DNA of 64,000 bases from Corallococcus caeni (GTDB lineage: Bacteria; Myxococcota; Myxococcia; Myxococcales; Myxococcaceae). The notes below the pieces were generated by a model. That model was not told the DNA's origin. It saw nothing but the letters and a program-made list of their open reading frames with translations, and did no database searches. A program made the translations under genes and the position numbers. Location of the stretch: positions 1 through 64,000 of the forward strand of contig NZ_BTTW01000003.1 in assembly GCF_036245865.1 (NCBI RefSeq). Direction: 5' to 3'. Of the stretch, positions 18,359 to 28,040 are shown piece after piece (position 1 is the stretch's first letter; each line of letters starts with the position of its first letter).

Positions 18359-19656
18359 GCGCTCCGGTCCTCAAGTATCAGGGTGCCCTGTCCGCACTGG
18401 ATCCCGAAGCGCGGCGGAAGCTGCTGGCGCGCACGGGAGAGTCGGACGCCCAGGTGGCTTCCCGCGTCCAGGCGATCATCGCCCGTGTGCGCGCGGAAGG
18501 CGACCGGGCCCTCTTCGACTTCGCTCGCGAGTTCGACCGCGTGGAGTTGCAGGCCCTGGAGGTTCCACGCGCACGGTGGGACGTGGCGCTGGAGTCGATT
18601 CCGTCCGGGGTGCGCGAGGCGCTGACCCGCGCGGCGCGCAACATCGCCCGGGCCCACGCGGCGCAGCGGCCCCAGGCCACCGAGGTGGAGACGGAGCGCG
18701 GCGTGGTCGTGGGCCGCCGGCCGGATCCGCTGAGCCGGGTCGGCGTGTACGCCCCCGGCGGCCGGGCGGTGTACCCCAGCAGCGTGCTCATGGGCGTGGT
18801 CCCCGCGAAGGTGGCGGGCGTGGGCGAGGTCATCGTCTGTTCTCCGCCAGGACCGGACGGTCTGCCGAGCGCGGGCGTGCTCGCGGCGGCGGCATTGGCG
18901 GGCGCGGACCGGGTCTTCGCGTTGGGCGGCGCGGGTGCGGTGGCCGCGCTGGCCTATGGCACGCGGAGCGTTCCCCGGGTGGACCGCATCGTCGGACCGG
19001 GCAATGCCTACGTGGCGGCGGCGAAGCTCCAGGTGGTGGACGCCGTCGCCATCGACGCTCCCGCGGGCCCGAGCGAGATCCTCGTGGTCGCCGACGCGAG
19101 CGCCCAACCGGAGGCCGTGGCGCGCGAGCTGTTGGCCCAGGCGGAGCACGACCCCGAGGCCTGCTGCGTGGCGCTGGTGGTGGGCGCTTCGCTGGCGCAG
19201 GCGGTGCGGGACGCAGTGGAGCAGCAGGCCCGCGTCGCGCGGCGCGGGGACATCGTCCTTGCGGCGCTGGGCAGCCGGGGCGCGGTGTTGCGCATCGACT
19301 CGCTGGAGGAGGCGTGGCCCTTCGTCGCGGACTTCGCGCCGGAACACCTGCTGCTCGCGACGTCGAAGCCCTCGGAGGACCTGGCACGCGTTCGCAACGC
19401 AGGCACGGTGTTCGTGGGACAGCGCGCGTCGGTGGCCTTCGGCGACTACCTCACGGGCGCGAACCACGTGCTGCCCACCGCGGGCCTGGCCCGGGCGTAC
19501 TCGGGGCTGAGCGTGCTGGACTTCTACCGCTGGACCACGTGGCAACGCGTGACGCCGGAAGCAGCGGCGGCGATGGCTGACGACGTGGGGACGCTGGCGG
19601 ACAGCGAGGGCCTCTTCGCCCACGCGGCCGCGGCGCGGGCCTGGAGGGCGCCATGA
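18355..19656 (+). CDS. hisD: Histidinol dehydrogenase HisD
   Basis: 433 aa, usual length. Performs the last two oxidations, L-histidinol to L-histidine, with NAD and zinc. Family motifs: VGVYAPGGRAVYPSSVLMGVVPAKVAGV, VDRIVGPGNAYVAAAKLQV, IDAPAGPSEILVVADA, LLAQAEHDPEA (zinc ligand His), FAPEHLLLATSKP (catalytic Glu-His), VGQRASVAFGDYLTGANHVLPT. The start ATG overlaps the hisG stop. Translationally coupled within the operon. Confidence 0.97.
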   Translation: MSAPVLKYQGALSALDPEARRKLLARTGESDAQVASRVQAIIARVRAEGDRALFDFAREFDRVELQALEVPRARWDVALESIPSGVREALTRAARNIARAHAAQRPQATEVETERGVVVGRRPDPLSRVGVYAPGGRAVYPSSVLMGVVPAKVAGVGEVIVCSPPGPDGLPSAGVLAAAALAGADRVFALGGAGAVAALAYGTRSVPRVDRIVGPGNAYVAAAKLQVVDAVAIDAPAGPSEILVVADASAQPEAVARELLAQAEHDPEACCVALVVGASLAQAVRDAVEQQARVARRGDIVLAALGSRGAVLRIDSLEEAWPFVADFAPEHLLLATSKPSEDLARVRNAGTVFVGQRASVAFGDYLTGANHVLPTAGLARAYSGLSVLDFYRWTTWQRVTPEAAAAMADDVGTLADSEGLFAHAAAARAWRAP

Positions 19657-20696
19657 TTCCGTTCCGCGACACGTACCGGGACATCCCGCTGTACTCGCCG
19701 GCGAAGAAGCCGTGCCGGGTGGACCTGAGCGACAACACCAACCTCTTCGGAGCGCCCCCGTCGGCGGATCGCGTGCTGCGGGAAGAGGGCCTCCTGAAGC
19801 TCTCCCGCTATCCCGGCGGCTATGCGCCGGACCTGAAGCGCGCCGTGGCGCGGTACGCGGGCGTCGCGGTGGAGAACGTGACGACGGGCTGCGGCTCGGA
19901 CGACGTCATCGACTGCGCGCTGCGGGCCTTCCTGGAGCCCGGAGACGTGGTGGCCTTTCCGGACCCCACGTTCGTGATGGTGCCCATGTTCGCCCGGCTG
20001 AGCGCGCTCAAGCCGGTGCCCGTGCCGCTGCGGGCGGGTTCGGACCTGGACCTGGACGTGGAGGGCCTGCTCGCCACGGGGGCGAAGCTCATCTACGTGT
20101 GCACGCCGAACAACCCCACTGGCACCGTGGCCTCCCGCGCGGCGCTGGAGCGGCTGGTGGATCAGGCGCGGGGCGTGGTGCTCATCGACCAGGCCTATGT
20201 GGAGTTCACGCGGGGCGGAGACTTCCTCGACCTGGCGCGGACGCGGCCCAACGTCCTGGTGACGCGCACGATGTCCAAGGCGTTCGGGCTCGCGGGCCTG
20301 CGGGTGGGCTGGGGCGTGGGCGCGCCGTCGCTGGTCGCGGAGGTGGAGAAGGCCCGGGGGCCCTACAAGCACACGACGCTGGGCGAGGCCGTGGCGGTGT
20401 CCGCGCTCACGGAGGACGTCCCCTGGATGGAGGCCTGCGCGGCGGAGGCCGTGGAGAACCGCGAACGGCTGCGCGGCGGCTTGAGGGCGCTGGGCCTGGA
20501 GCCGCTGCCCTCGGAGGGCAACTTCCTCCTCGTCCCCGTGCCGGAAGCGCGGCGGGTGGGCGAAGCGCTGCGGGAGCGCAACGTGAACGTGCGGGTGTTC
20601 GAAGGGCTCACGGGCGTGGGCGATGCGCTGCGCATCGGCTGCGGTCCCTGGCCCCTGATGGCTTCAGCGCTGAAGGCGCTCAAGGAGGTGCTGTGA
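19653..20696 (+). CDS. hisC: Histidinol-phosphate aminotransferase HisC
   Basis: 347 aa. PLP-dependent class-II-type transaminase converting imidazole-acetol phosphate to histidinol phosphate. Motifs: VDLSDNTNLFGAPP, GCGSDDVIDCALRAF, FPDPTFVMV, CTPNNPTGTV, IDQAYVEF, and the PLP-binding RTMSKAFGLAGLRVGW (Lys209). ATG overlaps the hisD stop (ATGA) and its own stop overlaps hisH. Confidence 0.96.
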   Translation: MIPFRDTYRDIPLYSPAKKPCRVDLSDNTNLFGAPPSADRVLREEGLLKLSRYPGGYAPDLKRAVARYAGVAVENVTTGCGSDDVIDCALRAFLEPGDVVAFPDPTFVMVPMFARLSALKPVPVPLRAGSDLDLDVEGLLATGAKLIYVCTPNNPTGTVASRAALERLVDQARGVVLIDQAYVEFTRGGDFLDLARTRPNVLVTRTMSKAFGLAGLRVGWGVGAPSLVAEVEKARGPYKHTTLGEAVAVSALTEDVPWMEACAAEAVENRERLRGGLRALGLEPLPSEGNFLLVPVPEARRVGEALRERNVNVRVFEGLTGVGDALRIGCGPWPLMASALKALKEVL

Positions 20697-21289
20697 TGCG
20701 AGTGACCCTGTTCGACTACGGCGCGGGCAACCTGCACTCGCTGATCAAGGCGCTGGCCACCACGCCAGGCGCGGAGGTGCGCGTGCAGGAGGAGCCGTCG
20801 CGCGCGCTGGATACGGACGTCCTGGTGCTGCCCGGCGTGGGGGCATTTGGTTCCGCGGCGGCGCGGCTGGCTCCGGGACGCGAGGCGATGCGCAAGGCCC
20901 TGGACGCGGGCCTGCCGTGCCTGGGCATCTGCCTGGGCATGCAGCTGCTCTTCGAGGAGAGCGACGAGGGGGCAGGGCAGGGACTCGGCTACTTCCCGGG
21001 CCGGGTGACGCGGCTGGCCGCGCGGCATGTCCCCCAGATCGGCTGGAACGACGTGGAGGAGGACCGGGCGCTTAAGTCCGCGCGGCTGTCCACCGTGTAC
21101 TACGCGCACAGCTTCGTGTGCCGTGCCGTGGAGCCGCGCGAGGTGGTGGGCTGGACGACCCACGAAGGCGACCGGTTCCCCGCCTCCGTGCGGCGCGGCA
21201 ACGTGCTGGGCGTGCAGTTCCACCCGGAGAAGTCCTCCGACGCGGGCGTGCGCTTCGTGCAGGCGTTCCTCCAGGAGGTGGCCTCGTGA
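20696..21289 (+). CDS. hisH: Imidazole glycerol phosphate synthase glutaminase HisH
   Basis: 197 aa. Class-I glutamine amidotransferase that supplies ammonia to HisF. Opening VTLFDYGAGNLHSLIKAL; oxyanion and nucleophile region LVLPGVGAFG and CLGICLGMQLLFEES (second Cys is the nucleophile); His/Glu of the triad in LGVQFHPEKSS. The ATG shares one base with the hisC stop (TGATG). Partner subunit hisF lies two genes downstream. Confidence 0.96.
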   Translation: MRVTLFDYGAGNLHSLIKALATTPGAEVRVQEEPSRALDTDVLVLPGVGAFGSAAARLAPGREAMRKALDAGLPCLGICLGMQLLFEESDEGAGQGLGYFPGRVTRLAARHVPQIGWNDVEEDRALKSARLSTVYYAHSFVCRAVEPREVVGWTTHEGDRFPASVRRGNVLGVQFHPEKSSDAGVRFVQAFLQEVAS

Positions 21290-22002
21290 TCGCCATCCCG
21301 GCCATCGACCTGCGGGAAGGCGCGTGCGTGCAGCTCGTGGGAGGCTCCTACGAGGCGGAGCGCGTGCGCGTGAATGATCCGCTGGATGCCTTGAAGCAGT
21401 GGCTCTCGCTGGGCTTCCGCACGTTCCATGTCGTGGACCTGGACGCGGCGCTGGGCAAGGGCTCCAACGCGGATGTGGTGGCGCGGCTGGTGTCGTATGC
21501 CCCGGGCCTTACCTTTTCGGTGGGCGGCGGTGTGCGCGAGGCCTGGCGGGTGGAGGCGGTGCTCGCGGGCGGGGCGTCCTCGGTCGTCGTGGGGACCCGC
21601 GCCATCGAGGATCTCGCCTGGCTCACCGAGGTCTCGGAGCGCTTCCCGGGCCGCGTGGTGGTCGCCGCGGACGTGAAGGGCCGCGAGGTCGTGACGCGCG
21701 GCTGGACGGCCGGCAGCGCGCGCGACATCCGCGACGTGCTGTCCGCGCTGGAGCCCCTGCCGCTGGGCGGGTTGCTCGTCACGGCGGTGCACAAGGAGGG
21801 GCAGCTGGGCGGCGTGGACCTGCCGCTGATGGAGGAGGTGGCCCGTTCGAGCCGGCACCGGATCCTTGCCTCCGGCGGCGTGACGACGTTGGAGGACCTG
21901 CGCGCGCTGGCGAAGGTGGGCGCGCACGGGGCTGTGGTGGGCATGGCGCTTTACACAGGACGGCTGGATGCGCGCGCGGTCGCGCGGGAGTTCACGGAAT
22001 GA
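21286..22002 (+). CDS. hisA: ProFAR isomerase HisA
   Basis: 238 aa with a GTG start overlapping the hisH stop (GTGA). (Beta-alpha)8 barrel isomerase converting ProFAR to PRFAR. The catalytic Asp pair lies in [14 protein letters not shown] and [17 protein letters not shown]. Phosphate-binding loops are [10 protein letters not shown] with VVGTRAI and [11 protein letters not shown]. Sister of HisF by fold, distinguished by AIDLREG versus CLDVKGG. Standard length and complete. Confidence 0.95.
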   Translation: MIAIPAIDLREGACVQLVGGSYEAERVRVNDPLDALKQWLSLGFRTFHVVDLDAALGKGSNADVVARLVSYAPGLTFSVGGGVREAWRVEAVLAGGASSVVVGTRAIEDLAWLTEVSERFPGRVVVAADVKGREVVTRGWTAGSARDIRDVLSALEPLPLGGLLVTAVHKEGQLGGVDLPLMEEVARSSRHRILASGGVTTLEDLRALAKVGAHGAVVGMALYTGRLDARAVAREFTE

Positions 22003-22544
22003 GCACGGTCACGACGGTCGTCCGGGAAACGAAGGAGACGCAGGTCACGGTGGAGCTGGCGCGCGGCACGGGCGTGGCCCGGGTGGACACGGGCCTCAAG
22101 TTCTTCGACCACATGCTCGCCACCTTCGCGCGCTACGCGGGGCTGGACCTGACCCTGCGCGCGCGCGGCGACCTGCGCCACCACCTGATGGAGGACGTGG
22201 CCATCACCCTGGGCACCGCCGTCCAGCGCGTCATCCCCGCCACGGCGGCGCGCTACGGCGAGCGCACCCTGCCCATGGACGACGCGCTGGTGCAGGCGTG
22301 CCTGGACGCGGGCGGGCGCTTCTACTACCGGGGCCCGCTGAAGAACCGGCTGTACGAGCACTGGATGCGCTCCTTCTGCGAACACTCGCGCATCACGCTC
22401 CACCTGCGCGTGCTGCGCGGGAAGGACAGCCACCACCTCACCGAGGCGGCCTTCAAGGCGCTGGGGCTCGCGCTGCGCGACGCGATGGTGGACTCCGGCG
22501 TCGTCTTCAGCATGAAGGGCAGCGTCTCCCTGGAGGTGAAGTGA
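21999..22544 (+). CDS. hisB: Imidazoleglycerol-phosphate dehydratase HisB
   Basis: 181 aa, slightly short (usual 190-200) and monofunctional, with no N-terminal phosphatase. Dehydrates IGP to imidazole-acetol phosphate using Mn. Metal motifs: [14 protein letters not shown] and [18 protein letters not shown] in the first half, then [20 protein letters not shown] and [17 protein letters not shown] in the second. The first motif lacks the usual IDD-type three residues before HH ([11 protein letters not shown]), so the loop is compact, but the HHxxED ligands remain. ATGA overlap with hisA. Phosphatase activity is supplied by hisN two genes downstream. Confidence 0.95.
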   Translation: MSTVTTVVRETKETQVTVELARGTGVARVDTGLKFFDHMLATFARYAGLDLTLRARGDLRHHLMEDVAITLGTAVQRVIPATAARYGERTLPMDDALVQACLDAGGRFYYRGPLKNRLYEHWMRSFCEHSRITLHLRVLRGKDSHHLTEAAFKALGLALRDAMVDSGVVFSMKGSVSLEVK

Positions 22545-23305
22545 TGCTCCGCCGACGGATCATCGTCTGCCTGGACGTGAAGGGCGGCCGCGTGGTGAAG
22601 GGCATCCAGTTCGAGGGCCTGCGCGACGTGGGCGACCCGGTGGAGCTGGCGCGGCGCTATGAGGAGGCCGGCGCGGACGAGGTGACGTTCCTGGACATCT
22701 CCGCGAGCGCCGAGGAGCGGCAGACGCTGTGGGACCTGGTCCAGCGCACCGCGGAGCGCCTCTTCATCCCGCTCACGGTGGGCGGCGGCGTGCGGACCGT
22801 GGAGGACGTGGGGCGCGCGCTGCGGGCCGGCGCGGACAAGGTGAGCATCAACTCCGCGGCCGTGGCCACGCCCGAACTGCTCACCGGCTGCGCGGAGCGC
22901 TTCGGCGCCCAGTGCGTCGTGGCCAGCATCGACGCGAAGCGGGAGGGCGACCGCTACCGCGTCTACACGCACGGAGGCCGCCGCCCCACCGACCTGGACG
23001 CGGTGGCCTGGGCGAAGGAGTGCGTCCGGCGCGGCGCGGGCGAGGTGCTGCTCACCAGCATCGACCGGGACGGCGCGCGCACGGGCTATGACCTGGACCT
23101 GACGCGCGCGGTGGCGGAGGCCGTGGACGTGCCCGTCATCGCCTCCGGCGGCGCGGGCCGCGCGGAGCACGTGCGAGACGCGCTGACGATTGGCGCGGCG
23201 GATGCGGCGCTGGTGGCCGGCATCCTCCACGATGGCCTCACCACCGTGGGCGCCTTGAAGGCCCTGCTGAAGGACAACGGCATCTCCATCCGGAGCACGA
23301 CATGA
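22544..23305 (+). CDS. hisF: Imidazole glycerol phosphate synthase cyclase HisF
   Basis: 253 aa, usual length. Cyclase subunit of IGP synthase; takes ammonia from HisH and makes IGP plus AICAR. Signature [96 protein letters not shown]. The Asp of CLDVKGG and of [13 protein letters not shown] are the catalytic pair by position. TGATG overlap with hisB and ATGA overlap with hisN. Confidence 0.97.
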   Translation: MLRRRIIVCLDVKGGRVVKGIQFEGLRDVGDPVELARRYEEAGADEVTFLDISASAEERQTLWDLVQRTAERLFIPLTVGGGVRTVEDVGRALRAGADKVSINSAAVATPELLTGCAERFGAQCVVASIDAKREGDRYRVYTHGGRRPTDLDAVAWAKECVRRGAGEVLLTSIDRDGARTGYDLDLTRAVAEAVDVPVIASGGAGRAEHVRDALTIGAADAALVAGILHDGLTTVGALKALLKDNGISIRSTT

Positions 23306-24084
23306 ACGCGGACCCGAGAGATTTGATGGAGGCCGCCGCCGACGTGGCGCGCAAGGCCGGTGACGTGGCGCTGGACTTCTTCCGGCGCGGCATCGCCGTG
23401 GACACCAAGAGCGATGGAACGCCCGTGACCGTGGCGGATCGCACCGCCGAGTGGACCGCCCGCGAGTGGCTGGAGGCGCACTTCCCCGAGGACGGCATCC
23501 TGGGCGAGGAGTTCGGCGAGTCGCGGCCGGGCGCGAAGCGCCGCTGGATATTGGATCCCATCGACGGCACGAAGACGTTCATCCGGGGCGTGCCGCTGTG
23601 GGGCACGCTGGTCGCGGTGGCGGAAGGGGAGAACATCCTCGCGGGCGCGGCCTACTTCCCGGCCGTGAACGAGCTGCTCGTCGCGTCTCCGGGCCTGGGT
23701 TGCTTCTGGAACGGCTCCGCGGCGCGCGTGTCGGAGCAGGACTCGCTGGCGCAATCCGTGGTGCTCATCACCGACGAGCGCTTCCTCCAGAACCCCGCGA
23801 AGGGCCAGGCGTGGCGGGAGCTGTCCCGGCAGGCGTCCCTCTCCCGCACGTGGGGGGACTGCTACGGCTACCTCCTCGTCGCCACCGGCCGCGCGGAGGC
23901 CATGGTGGACGAGGCCCTGTCCCCCTGGGACGCGGCGGCGCTGCAACCCATCATCGAGGAGGCGGGCGGCGTGTTCACCGACTGGAAGGGTACGCGCACG
24001 GCGTTCGGCGGTGACGGCATCGCCACCAACGCGGCGCTGGCGAAGCAGGTGCGCGAGGTGCTGGGCAAGGGAGTGCGGCCATGA
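23302..24084 (+). CDS. hisN: Histidinol-phosphatase HisN (inositol monophosphatase family)
   Basis: 260 aa. Magnesium-dependent phosphatase of the inositol monophosphatase fold: [23 protein letters not shown] and the metal-binding [15 protein letters not shown], plus [21 protein letters not shown] near the C-terminus. In this operon it must serve as histidinol-phosphate phosphatase, the only pathway step not covered by the other eight genes. That role is inferred from context. HisN of this family does the same job in actinobacteria and some proteobacteria, replacing the HAD- or PHP-type enzyme. Overlaps both neighbours by 4 bp. Confidence 0.92.
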   Translation: MNADPRDLMEAAADVARKAGDVALDFFRRGIAVDTKSDGTPVTVADRTAEWTAREWLEAHFPEDGILGEEFGESRPGAKRRWILDPIDGTKTFIRGVPLWGTLVAVAEGENILAGAAYFPAVNELLVASPGLGCFWNGSAARVSEQDSLAQSVVLITDERFLQNPAKGQAWRELSRQASLSRTWGDCYGYLLVATGRAEAMVDEALSPWDAAALQPIIEEAGGVFTDWKGTRTAFGGDGIATNAALAKQVREVLGKGVRP

Positions 24085-24698
24085 CGCTGGACCTCTCCAC
24101 GTTGAACTTCGACAAGGGCCAGGGGCTGGTGACGGTGGTGACGCAGGACGCGAGCACCGGCGACGTCCTGATGGTGGCGCACGCCGACCGCGAGGCGCTG
24201 GAGCGCACGCTCGCCACGGGCGAGATGCACTACCGCTCCCGCACGCGCGGCCTCTGGCACAAGGGCGCCACCAGCGGGAACACCCAGCAGGTCGTCTCCC
24301 TCACCGCGGATTGCGACGGTGACGCGGTGCTCGCGCGCGTGCGGAAGGCCGGCCCCGCGTGCCACACCGGCGAGGAGACCTGCTTCGGTGAAGGCCGCTG
24401 GGACACGCTCGCGCACCTGGACGCGACGCTCGCCGCCCGCGCGACGGGCCCCCTGCCGGAGGGCGCGAAGCCCAGCTACACGCGGCGCCTGCTGGAGGAC
24501 CGGAACCTGCGCCTGAAGAAGCTGGGCGAGGAGGCCGCGGAGCTCGTCACCGCCTGCGCGGACGCGGACAAGCACCGGGCCGCCGAGGAGGCCGCCGACG
24601 TGCTCTACCACGTGCTCGTCGCGGTCCGACCCCTGGGCCTGACGCTGGACGACGTGAAGGCCGTCCTCGCCGCGCGCGCACGTCCGAAGGTGCCCTGA
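24081..24698 (+). CDS. hisI: Bifunctional HisIE (PRA-CH/PRA-PH)
   Basis: 205 aa fusion. The N-terminal HisI (about 1-110) is phosphoribosyl-AMP cyclohydrolase: [23 protein letters not shown], with zinc/metal residues in [11 protein letters not shown] and [10 protein letters not shown]. The C-terminal HisE (about 120-205) is phosphoribosyl-ATP pyrophosphatase: [42 protein letters not shown]. Catalyses steps 2 and 3. Last gene of the operon; the next gene is 220 bp downstream. Confidence 0.96.
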   Translation: MTLDLSTLNFDKGQGLVTVVTQDASTGDVLMVAHADREALERTLATGEMHYRSRTRGLWHKGATSGNTQQVVSLTADCDGDAVLARVRKAGPACHTGEETCFGEGRWDTLAHLDATLAARATGPLPEGAKPSYTRRLLEDRNLRLKKLGEEAAELVTACADADKHRAAEEAADVLYHVLVAVRPLGLTLDDVKAVLAARARPKVP

Positions 24699-24920
24699 AA
24701 TCCCAGGATTCCCCGGCGTGTCGGTTGCGACCCAGGCGGAGTTGTCCAACTGCACTGCATCCTCACAGCGTGGCTGGCACACAGGCACCCCAAAGGTGCA
24801 GGCGTGTGTCCGCTACTCTTCAAGTGCTTCTGTGATCCTGGTACAGATTCCGGTCTGCGACACGGGCCGTGCCCGACGAAGCGGCCCCGTCGTCATCAGC
24901 GTTCGCATCCCGGAGGCTTC

Positions 24921-25364
24921 GTGTCTGCCACGTACCAATCCGAACTCATCGACCGCGTCCTCTTCTCGCGCTGGCACAACCCGCCGACGAAGGATGACGT
25001 CCAGGCCATCATGGCGCAGATGGAGGAGGCGACGCAGCGGCTGGGACAGAACGTGCTGTACATCGCGTCCATCAGCCCCAAGGCGAAGGTTCCCGATGCG
25101 ACCGAGCGCGCGCACCTGAACCAGATGGTGGCCGAGGGCCGCCGCTACTGTGAGCAGTCCTGGCTCGTGTACGAGGGCACGGACCTGCAGCACAACCTCC
25201 AGCGCGTCATCATCTCGGGCGTGCTCATCCTCACGCGCACGTTCGACAACTACCTGTCGGTCGCGAAGTCGGCGGACGCCATCGTCAAGGACGTCTCCAC
25301 CGCCCTGAAGAAGGACGCGACGTCCATCTTCCGCCAGGCGCGCGACCGCGGCCTCATCGCCTGA
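24921..25364 (+). CDS. Conserved hypothetical protein, 147 aa
   Basis: The start is GTG 24921, with GGAGG 5 nt upstream; the frame extends further 5' but without a ribosome site. Soluble alpha/beta-looking protein with no signal or membrane segment: VLFSRWHNPPTKDDVQAIMA, NVLYIASISPKAKVPDATER, CEQSWLVYEGTDLQHNLQRV, then helical ILTRTFDNYLSVAKSADAIV. Size and alternation are compatible with a SpoIIAA/STAS-like fold, but I do not recognise a named family. Separated from hisIE by 220 bp, so probably its own unit. Confidence 0.7.
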   Translation: MSATYQSELIDRVLFSRWHNPPTKDDVQAIMAQMEEATQRLGQNVLYIASISPKAKVPDATERAHLNQMVAEGRRYCEQSWLVYEGTDLQHNLQRVIISGVLILTRTFDNYLSVAKSADAIVKDVSTALKKDATSIFRQARDRGLIA

Positions 25365-25379
25365 GACCCACGCGGGCGA

Positions 25380-25398
25380 CGTCGGAGGCCCTCCGACG
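25380..25398. terminator. Bidirectional hairpin between convergent genes
   Basis: CGTCGGAGG (25380-25388) faces CCTCCGACG (25390-25398), a near-perfect palindrome with a single central base, between the stops of two convergent genes (25364 and 25422). No T-run. Likely a shared transcription end. Confidence 0.45.
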
Positions 25399-25421
25399 CC
25401 GCGTGCGTGATGGCGCCCGCG

Positions 25422-26561
25422 CTACCGGGCGCCGATGATCTCCAGCTCCTTCAGCTCCACTCCCGGCCGCTCCGGAAGGACGCTCAGCGCGTCCACGTCG
25501 AGCAGGGGGACCGCGGGCTTGCAGATCTCCCACCTGCCCGTGCCGCGGAAGCGGCAGACGGTGGGGTCCACGAAGTACCCCGTGCCTCCCGGCCCAGCGC
25601 GCCCCACGCCCTCCGGCGCGCGGACGTGCGCCCGCAGCGAGCCCGGCCCCGTGGCGAGCACCTGGAAGGACACCGCGTACTTCAGCACCGGCGCGTACTC
25701 GAGCCGCAGCGTGCCGTCCGAGCCCGAGCCCGTGCCGCTGCTCGCCAGGGGCAGCTTCACCCCCGACAGCTCGTCCCGGTCGAACGCGCGGAACGCGTCT
25801 CCCGGCCCCGTCGGGTGATCCGGTTCGATGGGCTTCGTCTCCACCGCGCCCTGCGTGTGCAGCGTCGCCAGCTGGGGTGCTCGCGAGCCCTGCTGCACCG
25901 CCGCCGCGTTCAGGAGCGGGGCGGGCAGCTGCCCCGTCTTCACACAGGTGGGAGCCAGCGTCTCCAGCAGCGCCAGGAGCGGCGGCTCCACGGTCGCTCC
26001 CGTCAGGGCCGCGGGCCCCACGGCCTGGCGCACGAGCTCCTGGCAGGTCGCGCCCAGGGCGGGCCCCGCGTGCTCCAGGCTCCACTGCGCCTCCTGCAGG
26101 GCAGGGTTCCCCCGGTTCGCGGCCTCCTGCAACGCGTGCGTCACGGCCTGGCCGCAGGGATTGTCGTCCGGCGCACAGCGCTCACAGAGGGTGGCGAGCA
26201 GCTCGCGGGGCAGGCCGTCCTTCGCGGTGAGGGGCGCGCGGGAGGCCAGGGCAGGGCCCCTCGCGCAGGCGGCGGCGGGAGGGGTGGGACAGTCGCCGAG
26301 CTGCCGGCGCGCATCGCTCCAGGCGGTCCCTGCATCCGCAGAGGTGCCTCCGTCGGACGCGAGCAGGTCCCCGAGGACGGCGTCCAGGCTCCGGCACGCG
26401 GCGGGGCCCAGGTCGGGCGGGGTGAGCCTCACCGGCGTCGCGGCCGGTGGCTGCCCGGGGGCCGGAGCGGGCGGGGTTTGATGCGACACGTAATAGAGGC
26501 GGGCGAACGCCAGCAGCGCTACTAGCATCAAGAGAAGCGTGTGGAGCGGGAAGCGACGCAC
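25422..26561 (-). CDS. Membrane-anchored protein of unknown function
   Basis: 379 aa from GTG 26561, chosen for an excellent AAGGAG 7 nt upstream; a much longer frame to 28172 is only shadow. The N-terminus MRRFPLHTLLLMLVALLAFARLY is a single membrane anchor with a periplasmic remainder. A Pro-rich linker is followed by a helical, Cys-containing part (CRSLDAVLGDLL, DCPTPPAAACARG, CERCAPDDNPCGQ, ATCQELV). The C-terminal domain is beta-rich (LRLEYAPVLKYAVSFQVLA, GTGYFVDPTVCRFRGTGRWEICKP) and resembles a discoidin/jelly-roll shape only vaguely. Divergent from lpdA with about 80 bp between. Confidence 0.75.
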   Translation of the reverse strand: MRRFPLHTLLLMLVALLAFARLYYVSHQTPPAPAPGQPPAATPVRLTPPDLGPAACRSLDAVLGDLLASDGGTSADAGTAWSDARRQLGDCPTPPAAACARGPALASRAPLTAKDGLPRELLATLCERCAPDDNPCGQAVTHALQEAANRGNPALQEAQWSLEHAGPALGATCQELVRQAVGPAALTGATVEPPLLALLETLAPTCVKTGQLPAPLLNAAAVQQGSRAPQLATLHTQGAVETKPIEPDHPTGPGDAFRAFDRDELSGVKLPLASSGTGSGSDGTLRLEYAPVLKYAVSFQVLATGPGSLRAHVRAPEGVGRAGPGGTGYFVDPTVCRFRGTGRWEICKPAVPLLDVDALSVLPERPGVELKELEIIGAR

Positions 26562-26642
26562 GAGCAAACTCCTTGATTCCAACCGGGACCGGGGGTTATC
26601 AGCGCCCGCGAGTTCCATCCGCAAAAATGACCGGAGGCGTGT

Positions 26643-28040
26643 GTGGCTGAGACTTTCGACGTGGTGATCATCGGCTCGGGTCCTGGCGGCTATGTGGGCG
26701 CCATCCGCGCGGCCCAGCTCGGGCTGAAGACGGCCATCATCGAAAAGGACAAGCGCCTGGGCGGGACGTGTCTGCACCGCGGGTGCATCCCCACCAAGTC
26801 GCTCCTGTGGACGGCGTCGCTCTTCCACCACATCAAGGAGTCGTCCGACTTCGGCATCGACGTGGCGAACCCCACCGTGAACTGGGCCAACGCCCAGAAG
26901 CACAAGGACAAGGTCGTCACCAAGGGTGCCAACGGCATCGACTTCCTGATGAAGAAGAACAAGATCACCGTGGTGAAGGGCCACGGCCGCATCTCCGGCA
27001 AGGGCAAGGTGGAGGTCACGGCGGAGGACGGCTCCAAGCAGACCCTGGAGACGAAGAACATCATCATCGCCACGGGCTCCGTGCCCAAGTCCCTGCCGAA
27101 CGTGCAGGTGGACCACAAGCGGGTGATGAACAGTGACTCCATCCTGACCATCGACCGCATCCCCAAGAGCATCATCGTCCTGGGCGCGGGCGCGGTGGGC
27201 TGCGAGTTCGCCTCCGTGTTCAACCACGTGGGCAGCAAGACGGCCATCGTGGAGTACATGCCCGCGCTGCTCCCCATCGAGGACGCGGACGTCTCCAAGG
27301 AGCTGGACAAGATCTTCCGCCGCCGCGGCATCGACGTGCACACGGGCTCCGCGGTGCAGAAGGTGGAGCACACGGCGGACGGCGTGCGCGTCACCATGAA
27401 GGTGGGCGAGGAGACGAAGACGCTGGAGGCGGAGATCCTCCTGTCGGCGGTGGGCCGCGCGCCCGTCACCGAGGAGGTGGGCCTCAACAAGACGTCCATC
27501 CAGACCGACCGCGGCTTCATCAAGGTCGACACGCTGTGCCGCACCAGCGAGCCCAACGTCTACGCCATCGGCGACGTCATCCCCACGCCGATGCTGGCGC
27601 ACATGGCCAGCGCCGAGTGCGTGATGGTGGTGGAGCACATCGCCGGGAAGAACCCCGCGCCCATCAACTACGACCTGACCCCGTCGGCCACGTACTGCTA
27701 CCCCGAGGTGGCGTCCGTGGGCCTCACGGAGAAGAAGGCCAAGGAGCGCGGCTACGACGTGAAGGTGGGCATCGCCCCCTTCGGCGCCGTCACGAAGTCG
27801 GCCATCTCCAACGAGTCGATCGGCATGATCAAGATCGTCTCCGACCGGAAGTACGACGAGGTGCTGGGCATCCACATCATCGGGCCGCACGCCACGGAGC
27901 TGCTCGCCGAGGCCTGCGTCGCGATGAAGCTGGAGATCACCACCGAGGAGCTGGCCCACACCATCCACGCGCACCCGACGCTCTCCGAGATCATGCACGA
28001 GGGCGCCGAGGCCACGCTGGGTCACCCGCTGCACTTCTAG
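26643..28040 (+). CDS. lpdA: Dihydrolipoyl dehydrogenase (E3)
   Basis: 465 aa with GTG start and GGAGG upstream. Flavoprotein disulfide reductase that reoxidises the lipoyl arm of 2-oxo-acid dehydrogenase complexes. Motifs: FAD-binding DVVIIGSGPGGYVGAIRAAQLG; redox pair GGTCLHRGCIPTKSLL; NAD-binding SIIVLGAGAVGCEFASVF; YAIGDVIPTPMLAHMASAE; catalytic HAHPTLSEIMHEGAEA near the C-terminus. E2, lipA and lipB are 17 kb downstream. The last 4 bp overlap the convergent WYL regulator gene. Confidence 0.97.
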   Translation: MAETFDVVIIGSGPGGYVGAIRAAQLGLKTAIIEKDKRLGGTCLHRGCIPTKSLLWTASLFHHIKESSDFGIDVANPTVNWANAQKHKDKVVTKGANGIDFLMKKNKITVVKGHGRISGKGKVEVTAEDGSKQTLETKNIIIATGSVPKSLPNVQVDHKRVMNSDSILTIDRIPKSIIVLGAGAVGCEFASVFNHVGSKTAIVEYMPALLPIEDADVSKELDKIFRRRGIDVHTGSAVQKVEHTADGVRVTMKVGEETKTLEAEILLSAVGRAPVTEEVGLNKTSIQTDRGFIKVDTLCRTSEPNVYAIGDVIPTPMLAHMASAECVMVVEHIAGKNPAPINYDLTPSATYCYPEVASVGLTEKKAKERGYDVKVGIAPFGAVTKSAISNESIGMIKIVSDRKYDEVLGIHIIGPHATELLAEACVAMKLEITTEELAHTIHAHPTLSEIMHEGAEATLGHPLHF

